Program-made: the position numbers and the translations under genes | Notes under the pieces: generated by a model | Seen by the model: only the letters and a program-made list of their open reading frames with translations | Told to the model about the DNA's origin: nothing | Database searches by the model: none | Assembly: GCF_000444875.1 (NCBI RefSeq) | Contig: NC_021985.1 | Location: 6,344,170-6,408,169, forward strand | Direction: 5' to 3' | Source of the DNA: Streptomyces collinus Tu 365 | Lineage (GTDB): Bacteria; Actinomycetota; Actinomycetes; Streptomycetales; Streptomycetaceae | DNA length: 64,000 nucleotides | Shown here: positions 43,179 through 52,848 of the stretch, piece by piece | Layout: each line of letters opens with the position of its first letter | Numbering within the stretch: position 1 is the first letter of the stretch

Positions 43179-44819
43179 ATGACCCAGAAGACGTGGTCGG
43201 CCATGTCCGCCCGTGCGCCGCGCGAGCGTGCGGCCGGGCCGTCACCGGTTGAGCGTGCGGACGAGCGGCTGGCGGGGCCACCGCCGGTTGAGCGTGCGGA
43301 CGAGCGGCTGGCGGGGCCACCGCCGGCTGAGCGTGCGGCCGAGCGGGCGGCGGTTGCACCTCGTCCGGCGGGGCGGGCGGCGGGTGCACCGGGCGAGCGT
43401 GAGGCTGAGCGGGTGGCGGGTGCATCGCGTGAGCGTGAGGCCGAGCGGGTGACGGGCGCACCCTGTGCGGCTGAGCGGGCGGCGGGTCCTTCGCATGCGC
43501 GTGAGGCTGAGCGGGCGGCGGGTGCACCGCGTGAGCGTGCGGCGGGTCCTTCGCGTGCGCGTGAGGTTCAGCGGACGGCGGGTGCGCCGCGAGAGGCCCA
43601 GCCCGCGGCGAGCCCTGCCCCCGGGCGTTCCGGTGACGCGGCCTCGACGGGGCGGCTGATCGGTGTCGACCTCGCCCGCGGTCTCGCCGTGCTCGGCATG
43701 TTCTCCGCGCACGTCGGGCCCGACGTCACCGTGGGCGGCCCGGTGGGGTTCGTGCTGGAGACGGCCCGCGGTCGTTCCTCCGCCCTCTTCGCGCTGCTCG
43801 CCGGCTTCTCGCTGGTCATCATCACCGGCCGCCCGCACCCCCGGACCGGGCGTCCCGGCCGGCAGGCGGTGGCCCGGGTCGCGATCCGCGCCGGCGTCCT
43901 CGTGGTGCTGGGCTACGCCCTGACCGCACTGGACACCCCGGTGAACGTGATCCTCGGCTACTACGGCCTGATCTTCATCGCCGTGGTCCCGCTGTACCGG
44001 CTGCGGGCCGGACCGCTCGCCCTCGTCGCGGCCGCCGGCGCGCTCGTCCTGCCCCAGCTCCTCTACGTGCTCCGGCAGGCGATCGAGGGCGGCGACTGGG
44101 CGGACACCGTCGCCGCCTGGGACCCGCTGGCCAGGCTCAGCGGCTCCGGCGGCTTCACGCAACTGCTGGTCACCGGCGACTACCCGGCGCTCACCTGGAT
44201 GCCGTTCGTGGTCGCGGGCATGGCGATCGCCAAGCTCGACCTCACCCGGCCCGGCGTCCGGCCCCGGCTGGCCGTCACCGGCGGGGCGCTCGCCGTGCTC
44301 GGCTACGGCGGCTCCTGGCTGGCCCTGCACCTGGTCCCGGGCGCGCTCGCCTCGGTCGGGGCCGCCGCCGACGGCGGCTCGCCGGGGTCGGCGTGGTGGT
44401 CGGACACCGTCGGCACACCCGAGGGCCACACCCCGCTCGCCTGGCTGCTCGTGGCCGCGCCGCACAGCCAGACGACTCTCTCCGTCATCGGCAACACCGG
44501 CGTCGCGGTGGCCCTGCTCGCCGCCTGCCTCGCGGTCGTGGAGAGGCTGCCGCGCCTCACGCGCGCGGCCACTCCGGTCGTGGCGGTCGGGCAGATGGCG
44601 CTGACCGCGTACGTCCTGCACATCGTCGCGCTCTGGTTCTTCGACGAGGTCTGGTACGTCCCGGCGGTCGACAGCGACGCCATGAACGCCCTGCCGGTGC
44701 TCGTGGGCTTCGCCGTGGCCGCCACACTGCTGGCGACCCTGTGGACCCGCCGCTTCCGGCGCGGCCCCCTCGAACACGCCCTCCACGTCGTCACCGGGGT
44801 CGCGCGGTACGTCGAGTGA
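43179..44819 (+). CDS. Multispan acyltransferase-like membrane protein (heparan N-acetyltransferase/DUF418 type) with repeat-rich N-terminus
   Basis: 546 residues, ATG 43179 with GGAG. Residues 1-150 are Ala/Arg/Glu/Pro low complexity, built of VERADERLAGPPP-like units from a perfect 39-bp tandem repeat (43245-43322) and decayed copies. From about 160 the conserved LIGVDLARGLAVLGMFSAHVGP begins, followed by about 10 membrane helices (SALFALLAGFSLVIITG), the pattern of Streptomyces DUF1624/DUF418 proteins. The acyl substrate is unknown. The N-terminal tail faces the cytosol if the usual topology holds. Confidence 0.8.
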   Translation: MTQKTWSAMSARAPRERAAGPSPVERADERLAGPPPVERADERLAGPPPAERAAERAAVAPRPAGRAAGAPGEREAERVAGASREREAERVTGAPCAAERAAGPSHAREAERAAGAPRERAAGPSRAREVQRTAGAPREAQPAASPAPGRSGDAASTGRLIGVDLARGLAVLGMFSAHVGPDVTVGGPVGFVLETARGRSSALFALLAGFSLVIITGRPHPRTGRPGRQAVARVAIRAGVLVVLGYALTALDTPVNVILGYYGLIFIAVVPLYRLRAGPLALVAAAGALVLPQLLYVLRQAIEGGDWADTVAAWDPLARLSGSGGFTQLLVTGDYPALTWMPFVVAGMAIAKLDLTRPGVRPRLAVTGGALAVLGYGGSWLALHLVPGALASVGAAADGGSPGSAWWSDTVGTPEGHTPLAWLLVAAPHSQTTLSVIGNTGVAVALLAACLAVVERLPRLTRAATPVVAVGQMALTAYVLHIVALWFFDEVWYVPAVDSDAMNALPVLVGFAVAATLLATLWTRRFRRGPLEHALHVVTGVARYVE

Positions 44820-44852
44820 GGGGACGAGGGTGCGCACCCGGGTTCCGTCGTC

Positions 44853-45503
44853 CTACGGCTCCCCGTGGCCCCCGTCCCCGCGGGGCAGCAGCGCACGTAG
44901 TGCCAGGTCCGTCAGTTCGGCCTCCACCCTGTCACGGTCGGGGACGACCGCCGCCCGGAAGGAGCGGCCCGCCAGGAGGGAGACGAGCCACCAGGCGGCG
45001 GTGCGTGCGTCGACGTCCCGCCGGATGTCGCCGGCCGACCGGCCGCGCTCCAGCAGGCCGGCGAGCATGTCGGCGAGGTGCTGGTGGACCTGGCGCAGGG
45101 CCTCGCCGAGGTCCGGGTCGTGGGCCAGGGCCGTGGCGTCCGCGAAGAGGAACCCGTGCGCGCCGGGCCGGTGGAAGCGGTCCAGGTGCGCGGGGTCGAG
45201 GAAGGACGTCAGCACCTCGGGGACCGGACGGCCCGTGTCGGCGGCCTGGTGCAGGAGCGCGGACACCGACTCCACGGCGTGGTCCAGCGTCGCCCGGTAC
45301 AGCGCGGCCTTCGAGCCGAAGTTCTGGAAGACGACCGGCTCGCTGACCCCGACCCGCTTGGCGATCTCGGAGACCTTCCCGCGCTGGTAGCCGGTCTCCG
45401 AGAACACCTCGGTGGCCGCGGCCAGGATCGACGCCCGGCGTTCGGCGGCGGGCAGACGGGTGCGGGTACGGGCGCGGGGGCCGGGCTCGGTCACGTCGGT
45501 CAT
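44853..45503 (-). CDS. TetR-family repressor
   Basis: 216 residues from ATG 45503. HTH RRASILAAATEVFSETGYQRGKVSEIAKRVGVSEPVVFQNFGSKAAL (core of residues 18-63), then a helical ligand domain. Divergent from the methyltransferase, with two matching palindromes between, so it very probably represses that gene and itself. The inducer is unknown. Confidence 0.92.
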   Translation of the reverse strand: MTDVTEPGPRARTRTRLPAAERRASILAAATEVFSETGYQRGKVSEIAKRVGVSEPVVFQNFGSKAALYRATLDHAVESVSALLHQAADTGRPVPEVLTSFLDPAHLDRFHRPGAHGFLFADATALAHDPDLGEALRQVHQHLADMLAGLLERGRSAGDIRRDVDARTAAWWLVSLLAGRSFRAAVVPDRDRVEAELTDLALRALLPRGDGGHGEP

Positions 45504-45524
45504 CGTAAGCCCCTTGCCACCTTT

Positions 45525-45568
45525 CTTAGTCAGGACTAAGTTGAAACCGTACTTAGTCCTGACTAAGT
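45525..45568. promoter_or_regulatory. Twin TetR operators
   Basis: CTTAGTCAGGACTAAG (45525-45540, 7-bp arms, 2-nt centre) and ACTTAGTCCTGACTAAGT (45551-45568, 8-bp arms, 2-nt centre) lie between the TetR start and the methyltransferase. They are the same sequence in inverted orientation, 10 bp apart, overlapping where both promoters must be. No other gene is in the 79-bp gap. Confidence 0.85.
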
Positions 45569-45582
45569 TATGGAGGAGATCC

Positions 45583-46248
45583 ATGCCCCTCGGAAGCCTC
45601 ATGCAGGGCGGACCGCACCCGGACACGCCCGGCGTGACCATCGCGAGTCCGCGCACCTACGAACTCTTCGGCGCCGTCTTCTTCGCCGGCCGCCGCGACC
45701 GCGCCTTCACCCGGCTCGCCGGACTCAGCGGCGCCGGACGCGGCGACCGCGTCCTCGACGTCGGCTGCGGCACCGGCTACCTGACCCGGCGCATGGCGGC
45801 CCAGGTCGGCCCGGACGGCGCGGTCACCGGCGTGGACCCCTCGCCGCCGGTCCTGGCCCACGCCCGCGGCCGGAAGCGGCGCCCCGGCAGCGCGCCCTGC
45901 ACCTACCGCGAGGGGATCGCCGAGGCGCTCGACCTGCCCGACGCGTCCTTCGACACGGTCGTCACCAGCCTGATGCTCCATCACCTCCCCGAGGGCCTGC
46001 GGCTCCCGGCCCTGCGCGAGATGCGGCGCGTGCTGCGCCCCGGCGGGCGGCTGCTGGTCGCGGAGTTCCGGCCGCCGAACAGTCACCTCGGCCGCCTCCT
46101 GGTGCACGGCGGAACCGCCCACGCCATGGCGCACAACCGGGTGGACGTCCTGGACGGCCTCGTCGCCGACGCCGGCCTCGAGGTGAGCGGCCACGGTGAC
46201 GTCCGGCCCTGGCTGTACTACGTACAGGCGCGGCGCGCGGAGGAGTGA
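45583..46248 (+). CDS. Class I SAM-dependent methyltransferase (UbiE/Methyltransf_11 type)
   Basis: 221 residues, ATG 45583 after GGAGGAG. SAM motif VLDVGCGTGYLTRRM, motif II VTGVDPSPPV, LMLHHLPEG and VLRPGGRLLVAEF. It methylates a small molecule, and is likely a detoxification or tailoring enzyme given its dedicated TetR repressor. Confidence 0.9.
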   Translation: MPLGSLMQGGPHPDTPGVTIASPRTYELFGAVFFAGRRDRAFTRLAGLSGAGRGDRVLDVGCGTGYLTRRMAAQVGPDGAVTGVDPSPPVLAHARGRKRRPGSAPCTYREGIAEALDLPDASFDTVVTSLMLHHLPEGLRLPALREMRRVLRPGGRLLVAEFRPPNSHLGRLLVHGGTAHAMAHNRVDVLDGLVADAGLEVSGHGDVRPWLYYVQARRAEE

Positions 46249-46674
46249 CAAGGGGGGAGGGGAGGGCGGGGTGGGACGGGTGCGGAACCGGCGGCGTGTG
46301 GGCGCGGCCGCGTGTGCGGAGCTCGCCACGCGGTGCCGCCGGGCGGGCGGTGCACCCGCCGGACCGGTCGGGCGGACCGGTCGGAGTCCGATCGCTGTCC
46401 CCACCGCCGCTAACCACGGCGGGGACCGCCGGTCAGGCGCTCCCTCACCGCCGGCCGGGGCCGGCCCGCGCCGCCCGCCGGCTCGGCGTCCGCGGTCGTC
46501 CCTGCCGCCGGGAGGGGCGCGGATCCTGGTCTGCGGTACGGCATCCCAGCCGTCCCACCCCGCGCCCGCACCGCAAGCCCGCCACCGTCACGCTGTCGCG
46601 CGGCTGACATGCCCGGGCCCGGGCGCCCGGCCCCGGCCCGGCGCCGACGTGTCCCCGGGGCCCCGGGGCCCCGG
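46249..46674. other. Convergent intergenic region with GC-rich hairpins
   Basis: 426 bp between two convergent genes. No gene is supportable. CCCCGGGGCCCCGGGGCCCC around 46652-46671 and nearby GGGCCCGGGCGCCCGG form strong hairpins, plausible terminators for both sides. Confidence 0.45.
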
Positions 46675-47130
46675 TCAGAGGTCGAACTCGTGCGGGGGCA
46701 GGTCGAGGGTGAAGCACGCCTCGCGCACGACGGCCTGCTCGGTCTTGTCGAAGTCGCCGTCCGCGCCGCCGATGACGATGCCGATCTGGATGACCGCACG
46801 CGCCTCGGCGGGCTTCTTCTTCGCCTTGGCGATCTCCTGCAGCACGCTGACCTTGCCGAAGGCGAAGTCGGCGGTCAGCTTGTTCAGGTTGTCCTCGAAG
46901 CGCCGGCGCAGGTCGTCGGCGGGGAAGTTCTGCAGGACCTCGTTGGAGGCGATCAACTGGGCCACCCGCTGCCGTTCGGACGGGTCGACGGTGCCGTCGG
47001 CGGCCGCCACCAGCGCGCACATCGCCATGCTCGCGTCCCGGAACGCACCGCTCTTGAGATCGTTCTTCTTCGCCACGAGCTGGGTCTGCATCGTCGAGGC
47101 GGATTCCTTGATGCGGTCCCACAGGGCCAT
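46675..47130 (-). CDS. TerB-family tellurite-resistance-like protein
   Basis: 151 residues. Two helical halves carry acidic loops AAADGTVDPSE and GGADGDFDKTE, the TerB/DjlA-type metal-binding pattern, and the protein begins MALWDRIKESASTMQTQL, typical of Streptomyces TerB. Probably cytosolic. The start has GGAG. No other ter genes are nearby. Confidence 0.88.
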   Translation of the reverse strand: MALWDRIKESASTMQTQLVAKKNDLKSGAFRDASMAMCALVAAADGTVDPSERQRVAQLIASNEVLQNFPADDLRRRFEDNLNKLTADFAFGKVSVLQEIAKAKKKPAEARAVIQIGIVIGGADGDFDKTEQAVVREACFTLDLPPHEFDL

Positions 47131-47216
47131 GAGAACTCCAGAAGGTCGAGTCGCGATGTCGTCAGCACCGTGGAAACTGACGACACGACCGAATAGTTCC
47201 GGCCGACCGGCCGAGG

Positions 47217-48227
47217 TCAGCCCTCGGCCCGGTCCCCGGCCCCGCCGGTGCCCGCGAACGCCCGCAGGATCTCCTCCGCCGCCAGCGTCGCCGTCAGCGA
47301 GCCGTCCTTCACCCGCTGTTCGAGCCCCGGGGCGGCCTCGCGCACCGCGGGATGCGTGCGCAGGCGGTCCAGGAGTTCGTCCCGGACCATCGACCAGGTC
47401 CAGTCGACCTGCTGGTCCCGGCGCTTGGCGGCGAGCCGGCCCGTGGAGTCCAGCAGGGAGCGGTGCTGCTCCAGGCGGTCCCACACCACGTCGAGGCCCG
47501 ACGACTCCCGGGCGCTGCAACTGAGCACGGGAGGCGTCCAGAACGTGTCCTTGCCGTGCATCAGGCGCAGCGCACCCGACAGTTCGCGGGCCGCGGCCTT
47601 CGCGTCGCGTTCGTGCGGGCCGTCCGCCTTGTTGACCGCGATGACGTCGGCCAGCTCCAGCACACCCTTCTTGATGCCCTGCAACTGGTCGCCGGTGCGG
47701 GCCAGGGTGAGCAGCAGGAAGGAGTCGACCATGTTCGCCACGGCCGTCTCCGACTGGCCCACGCCGACGGTCTCCACCAGGATCACGTCGTAGCCCGCCG
47801 CCTCCATGACCACCATCGACTCCCGGGTGGCCTTCGCGACGCCGCCCAGCGTGCCCGCGCTGGGGGAGGGCCGGACGAAGGCCGCCGGGTCCACCGCCAG
47901 CCGCTCCATCCGCGTCTTGTCGCCGAGGATCGAGCCCCCGGTGCGGGTCGAGGAGGGGTCCACCGCGAGGACGGCCACCCGGTGGCCCTGGGAGGTCAGC
48001 AGGGTGCCGAACGCGTCGATGAACGTCGACTTGCCGACACCCGGCACCCCGCTCACGCCGATCCGCCGCGCCCGGCCGCTGTGCGGCAGCAGCTGTGTGA
48101 GCAACTGCTGGGCCAGCGCCCGGTGCTGGGGACGGGTGGACTCGACGAGCGTGATGGCCCGGGCCACCAGGGCCCGCCTGCCGTCGAGCACACCCTTCAC
48201 ATACGTGTCGAGATCGATCGCTGCCAT
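47217..48227 (-). CDS. meaB: Methylmalonyl-CoA mutase-associated GTPase MeaB
   Basis: 336 residues. Walker A GVSGVPGVGKSTF near 58-70, switch motifs DPSSTRTGGSILGDKTRM and ETVGVGQSE, and NKADG as the guanine-specificity motif. It is the G3E-type chaperone that loads and protects adenosylcobalamin in the mutase. It is 5 bp downstream of the large-subunit gene, in the same operon. Confidence 0.94.
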   Translation of the reverse strand: MAAIDLDTYVKGVLDGRRALVARAITLVESTRPQHRALAQQLLTQLLPHSGRARRIGVSGVPGVGKSTFIDAFGTLLTSQGHRVAVLAVDPSSTRTGGSILGDKTRMERLAVDPAAFVRPSPSAGTLGGVAKATRESMVVMEAAGYDVILVETVGVGQSETAVANMVDSFLLLTLARTGDQLQGIKKGVLELADVIAVNKADGPHERDAKAAARELSGALRLMHGKDTFWTPPVLSCSARESSGLDVVWDRLEQHRSLLDSTGRLAAKRRDQQVDWTWSMVRDELLDRLRTHPAVREAAPGLEQRVKDGSLTATLAAEEILRAFAGTGGAGDRAEG

Positions 48228-48232
48228 CGGGC

Positions 48233-50407
48233 CTACAGGTCGTGGCCGAGGTCGGCCGACAGCCGCTTCACCAGGTCGTACGCGGCGTCCGGGATCACGG
48301 TGCCGGGCAGGAACACGGCCGCCGCGCCCATCTCCAGCAGGACCGGCACGTCCTGCGGCGGGATGACACCGCCGACCACGATCGTGATGTCCTCCCGGCC
48401 CTCCTCGGCCAGCTTCTCGCGCAACGCGGGCACGAGGGTGAGGTGACCGGCGGCCAGCGACGACACGCCGACCACGTGCACGTCCGCCTCGACCGCCTGG
48501 CGGGCGACCTCCTCCGGCGTCTGGAACAGCGGGCCGACGTCGACGTCGAAGCCGAGGTCGGCGAAGCCGGTGGCGATCACCTTCTGGCCCCGGTCGTGCC
48601 CGTCCTGGCCCATCTTGGCGACCAGGATGCGCGGGCGCCGGCCCTCGGCCTCCTCGAAGGCGTCCACCAGGGCGCGGGTGCGGTCCACGGACGGGGACTC
48701 CCCTGTTTCGTTGCGGTACACACCGGAGATCGTACGGATCTGGCTCGCGTGCCGGCCGTACACCTTCTCCAGGGCGTCGGAGATCTCACCGACGGTCGCC
48801 TTGGCCCTGGCCGCGCGCACGGCGAGCTCCAGCAGGTTGCCCTCGCCGTCCGCGGCCCGGGTGAGCGCGTCGAGCGCGTCCCGGCAGGCGGTCTCGTCCC
48901 GCTCCGCGCGCAGCCGCCGCAGCTTCTCGATCTGCTGGGCGCGCACCGAGGAGTTGTCGACCTTGAGGACCTCGATCTGCTCGTCGGTGTCGACGCGGTA
49001 CTTGTTGACGCCGATCACCGGCTGGCGGCCGGAGTCGATCCGGGCCTGGGTGCGCGCGGCGGCCTCCTCCACGCGCAGCTTGGGGATGCCGGCGTCGATG
49101 GCCTGGGCCATGCCGCCCGCCTGCTCGACCTCCTGGATGTGCGCCCACGCCTTGCGGGCGAGGTCGTACGTCAGCCGCTCCACGTACGCGCTGCCGCCCC
49201 ACGGGTCGATGACCCGGGTGGTGCCCGACTCCTGCTGGATGAGGAGCTGGGTGTTGCGGGCGATGCGGGCCGAGAAGTCGGTGGGCAGCGCCAGCGCCTC
49301 GTCGAGGGCGTTGGTGTGCAGCGACTGGGTGTGCCCCTGGGTCGCCGCCATCGCCTCGACGCACGTGCGCGTGACGTTGTTGAACACGTCCTGCGCGGTC
49401 AGCGACCAGCCCGAGGTCTGCGAATGCGTGCGCAGCGACAGGGACTTGGTGTTCTTCGGTTCGAACTGCGCGACCAGCTTGGCCCACAGCAGCCGGGCCG
49501 CGCGCAGCTTGGCGACCTCCATGAAGAAGTTCATGCCGATCGCCCAGAAGAACGACAGCCGGGGCGCGAACGCGTCCACGTCCAGACCGGCCTCGCGGCC
49601 CGCCCGGATGTACTCCACGCCGTCGGCGAGGGTGTACGCCAGCTCCAGGTCGGCCGTCGCACCGGCCTCCTGGATGTGGTACCCGGAGATGGAGATGGAG
49701 TTGTAGCGGGGCATCCGCTGCGAGGTGTACGCGAAGATGTCGGAGATGATCCGCATCGACGGCTTCGGCGGGTAGATGTAGGTGTTGCGGACCATGAACT
49801 CCTTCAGAATGTCGTTCTGAATGGTCCCGGCCAGCTTCTCGGGCGGTACGCCCTGCTCCTCGGCCGCCACGATGTACAGCGCCAGGATCGGCAGCACCGC
49901 GCCGTTCATCGTCATCGACACGGTCATCCTGTCCAGCGGGATGCCGTCGAACAGCTGGCGCATGTCGAGAATCGAGTCGATGGCCACGCCCGCCATGCCG
50001 ACGTCACCGGTCACGCGCGGGTGGTCGCTGTCGTAGCCCCGGTGCGTGGGCAGGTCGAAGGCGACCGACAGGCCCTTCTGGCCGGCCGCCAGGTTGCGCC
50101 GGTAGAAGGCGTTGGACTCCTCGGCGGTGGAGAAGCCCGCGTACTGGCGGATCGTCCAGGGCTGGTTGACGTACATCGTCGGGTAGGGGCCGCGCAGGTA
50201 CGGCGCCATGCCCGGGTAGGTGCCCAGGAAGTCCAGGCCCTCCAGGTCGCGGCCGGTGTACAGCGGCTTGACCCCGATGCCCTCCGGGGTCTCCCACAGC
50301 GGGGCCGCGCCGCCGGACGCCCGCTCGGCGGCCGCCCGCCACTCCTCGGCGCTGCCGTCGGCGGCCGGCGTCCCCAGCTCGATGCCGGCGAAGTCGGGGA
50401 TTCCCAT
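48233..50407 (-). CDS. mutB: Methylmalonyl-CoA mutase, large (B12-binding) subunit
   Basis: 724 residues. TIM barrel with YPTMYVNQPWTIRQYAGFSTAEESN and NGAVLPILA, then the C-terminal cobalamin domain with lower-ligand His604 in GQDGHDRGQ and VVGGVIPPQD. It interconverts methylmalonyl-CoA and succinyl-CoA, giving precursors for polyketide synthesis or propionate use. ATG 50407 overlaps the stop of the small-subunit gene by 1 nt. Confidence 0.95.
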   Translation of the reverse strand: MGIPDFAGIELGTPAADGSAEEWRAAAERASGGAAPLWETPEGIGVKPLYTGRDLEGLDFLGTYPGMAPYLRGPYPTMYVNQPWTIRQYAGFSTAEESNAFYRRNLAAGQKGLSVAFDLPTHRGYDSDHPRVTGDVGMAGVAIDSILDMRQLFDGIPLDRMTVSMTMNGAVLPILALYIVAAEEQGVPPEKLAGTIQNDILKEFMVRNTYIYPPKPSMRIISDIFAYTSQRMPRYNSISISGYHIQEAGATADLELAYTLADGVEYIRAGREAGLDVDAFAPRLSFFWAIGMNFFMEVAKLRAARLLWAKLVAQFEPKNTKSLSLRTHSQTSGWSLTAQDVFNNVTRTCVEAMAATQGHTQSLHTNALDEALALPTDFSARIARNTQLLIQQESGTTRVIDPWGGSAYVERLTYDLARKAWAHIQEVEQAGGMAQAIDAGIPKLRVEEAAARTQARIDSGRQPVIGVNKYRVDTDEQIEVLKVDNSSVRAQQIEKLRRLRAERDETACRDALDALTRAADGEGNLLELAVRAARAKATVGEISDALEKVYGRHASQIRTISGVYRNETGESPSVDRTRALVDAFEEAEGRRPRILVAKMGQDGHDRGQKVIATGFADLGFDVDVGPLFQTPEEVARQAVEADVHVVGVSSLAAGHLTLVPALREKLAEEGREDITIVVGGVIPPQDVPVLLEMGAAAVFLPGTVIPDAAYDLVKRLSADLGHDL

Positions 50408-52215
50408 CAGGACACTCCCATGCGGTCGAGGGTCGCGGACAGGACGTCGACGGCGTCGCAGCCCGCGAAGACGTACGAGTCGACGCCCGCGTACGCGGCC
50501 GGGCGGCCCGCGAGGAACACGTGCCGGGCGCCGGCGGCGCGCAGCGACTCGGCGGCCCGCGCGGCCTGTTCGGCGTACAGGTCGTCGCTGGAGCACAGCA
50601 CGGCCTCGGTGGCGCCGCTGTCCTCGAAGGTGCCCGCGGTGACCGGTTCGATGCCGCCGGCCTGGAAGAGGTTGGCGGCGAAGGTCGAGCGGGCGGTGTA
50701 CGCGGCGGCCGGGCCGAGGGTGGCCAGGTAGATCCTGGGGCGTGCGCCGGTCGCCGCGAGGTGGGCGTCGGAGCGGGCGCGCAGGGCCTCGTACGCCTCG
50801 TCGCGGCGCACCCGGGGCAGCCCGCCGGACGGCGGCTCGGGCGCGGGTTCGCGCACCACCGGCTTCTCGGACAGCAGCGGGAACTCGCTGACACCGGTGA
50901 TGGGTTCGCGCCGCTTGGCGAGCTTCCTGGAGCGCTCCGCCCAGGTCGTCGCCAGGTCGGTGCGCAGGCGGCCGGAGCGCAGGACGGCGGCCTGGCCGCC
51001 GTCGCGCTCGACGGACCGGAAGTACTCCCAGCCGGCGTGGGCGAGTTCGTCGGTCAGCCGCTCGACGTACCAGGAGCCGCCCGCCGGGTCGATGACCCGG
51101 GCCAGGTGGGACTCCTCCACCAGGATCGTGGAGGTGTTGCGGGCGATGCGCCGGGCGAAGGCGTCCGGCAGGCCGAGCGCGTGGTCGAAGGGCAGCACGG
51201 TGACGGAGTCGGCGCCGCCCACTCCGGCGGCCAGCGTGGCGACCGTCGTGCGGAGCATGTTCACCCACGGGTCGCGGCGCGCCATCATCACCGGCGAGGT
51301 CACCACGTGCTGGACCTGGGCGCCGGCGCCCGGCGCGCCGGACACCTCGGCGACCCGGCCCCACAGCCGGCGCGCGGCGCGCAGCTTGGCGATGGTCAGG
51401 AACTGGTCGGCGGTGGCCGCGTAGCGGAACTCCAGCTGGGCGCAGGCCGCCTCGACGGTGAGGCCGGCCCCGGTCAGCTCGCGCAGGTAGGCGACGCCGG
51501 TGGCGAGGGAGGCGCCCAGTTCCTGGGCCGCCGAGCCGCCGGCCTCGTGGTACGGCAGCGCGTCCACGGTCAGCGCGCGCAGGCCCGGGTACCGCTCGGC
51601 GCAGCGCGCGGCGAGGGCGGCGGCGGGCGCCAGGTCCTGCGGGGTGCCGGTGCGGGCCTGGTGCCCGAGCGGGTCGGCGCCCAGGTTGCCGCGCACCGTC
51701 TTCGGGTCGACGCCCCTGTCCTCGTACAGCCGCAGCAGTGCGGCCGCGGCGGCCTCGGTGTCGGCGCCGGCGTCCAGGACCACCGGGGCCAGGTCGAGGT
51801 AGACGCCGTCGAGGGCGCGCGGCAGGTCGGCCACCGGGATGCCGCCCTCGCCGAGCACCAGCCAGAGCGAGGTGACGCCGTTCTCCAGGTCCCCGAGGAC
51901 CGCTCCGTCGGTGAGCGCCGCGTGCCGCTGCCGTACGTCCCAGCCGCCGGCGGTGTTGCCCTCGGGGCGGCCGCCGCGCTGGTACGGGGCGAAGCCGGGC
52001 AGGCCGGGGTCGGGCGCGCCGTCGCGCGCCGTGTACAGGGGCCGGGTGCGCAGCCCGTCCTCGAGCGTCGTGGACAGAGCGTCCTCAGCTGCCTCGCCCG
52101 AGACTTCCTTGCCCGACTTGCGCAGCACACCCTCGACCAGGCGTTGCCACTGCTCGTGTGTCGCGTCAGGGAACTCGGCGGCCAGTGAGAGCCCGTCGTC
52201 AGGCAGGACCGTCAT
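50407..52215 (-). CDS. mutA: Methylmalonyl-CoA mutase, small subunit
   Basis: 602 residues. It shares the mutase fold (GFAPYQRGG, VLPFDHALGLPDAFARRIARNT, RVIDPAGGSWYVERLTDELA) but lacks the DGHDRG cobalamin motif. It is the structural partner of MutB and the first gene of the mutA-mutB-meaB operon. The ATG at 52215 is preceded by a 109-bp gap to the MarR gene. Confidence 0.94.
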   Translation of the reverse strand: MTVLPDDGLSLAAEFPDATHEQWQRLVEGVLRKSGKEVSGEAAEDALSTTLEDGLRTRPLYTARDGAPDPGLPGFAPYQRGGRPEGNTAGGWDVRQRHAALTDGAVLGDLENGVTSLWLVLGEGGIPVADLPRALDGVYLDLAPVVLDAGADTEAAAAALLRLYEDRGVDPKTVRGNLGADPLGHQARTGTPQDLAPAAALAARCAERYPGLRALTVDALPYHEAGGSAAQELGASLATGVAYLRELTGAGLTVEAACAQLEFRYAATADQFLTIAKLRAARRLWGRVAEVSGAPGAGAQVQHVVTSPVMMARRDPWVNMLRTTVATLAAGVGGADSVTVLPFDHALGLPDAFARRIARNTSTILVEESHLARVIDPAGGSWYVERLTDELAHAGWEYFRSVERDGGQAAVLRSGRLRTDLATTWAERSRKLAKRREPITGVSEFPLLSEKPVVREPAPEPPSGGLPRVRRDEAYEALRARSDAHLAATGARPRIYLATLGPAAAYTARSTFAANLFQAGGIEPVTAGTFEDSGATEAVLCSSDDLYAEQAARAAESLRAAGARHVFLAGRPAAYAGVDSYVFAGCDAVDVLSATLDRMGVS

Positions 52216-52324
52216 GGCTCGGATGCTAGGGCAGTGCGCTCAATCGAGTGCAGGGCGCGCCTTGTGACGTTTCCCTCCTTGCGGCTGTGACCTGCACCTC
52301 GTCCCGCTTCAACGGGGCTGTTTC

Positions 52325-52828
52325 CTACGGTTCGTACGGGTTCTCGGCGAGGCCGGGGATGAGCGCGCCGAGCGCCTCGCGCTGCTCGGGCCCGACGAAC
52401 CGGGCGAGCGCCTGGGTGACCGTCTCGGCCAGGGTGCCGGACACCTCCCGCAGCCGCCGCCTGGCCTTCTCGGTGAGCGCGACCTCGACGCCCCGCTTGT
52501 CGCCGCAGACGGACTCGCGGGTGACCAGGCCGGCCCGCTGCAGGCACGCGATCTGGTAGGTGAGCCGGGTCTTGGGGCGCCCCAGCAGTTCGGCGATCCG
52601 GGTCATGCGCAGGCCGCCGCGCGGCTGCTCGGCGAGCAGGCACAGGATGAGGAACTCGTCGTGCGAGACGTCGAGGGACTCCTTCACGGCGCACCGCAGC
52701 CGCTGCTCCACCGCACCCGTCGCCGCCAGCAGCAGCATCCAGGCCCGCAGTTCGCCCGGGAGCAGTCCGCCGCCGCCCGCCGGGGGACAGGCGGGCTGGT
52801 CGGCGGGGGTCTCGTCGCGGGCGGCCAT
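52325..52828 (-). CDS. MarR-family transcriptional regulator
   Basis: 167 residues. Winged helix from LDVSHDEFLILCLLAEQPRGGLRMTRIAELLGRPKTRLTYQIACLQRAGLVTRES onward (core residues about 52-106), a basic wing (CGDKRGVEVALTEKARR) and a dimerisation helix. Divergent from yceI, with two TCCAAATTTGGA-like operators between. Confidence 0.91.
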   Translation of the reverse strand: MAARDETPADQPACPPAGGGGLLPGELRAWMLLLAATGAVEQRLRCAVKESLDVSHDEFLILCLLAEQPRGGLRMTRIAELLGRPKTRLTYQIACLQRAGLVTRESVCGDKRGVEVALTEKARRRLREVSGTLAETVTQALARFVGPEQREALGALIPGLAENPYEP

Positions 52829-52848
52829 GGTGTCGAGTCTATCTGTTG

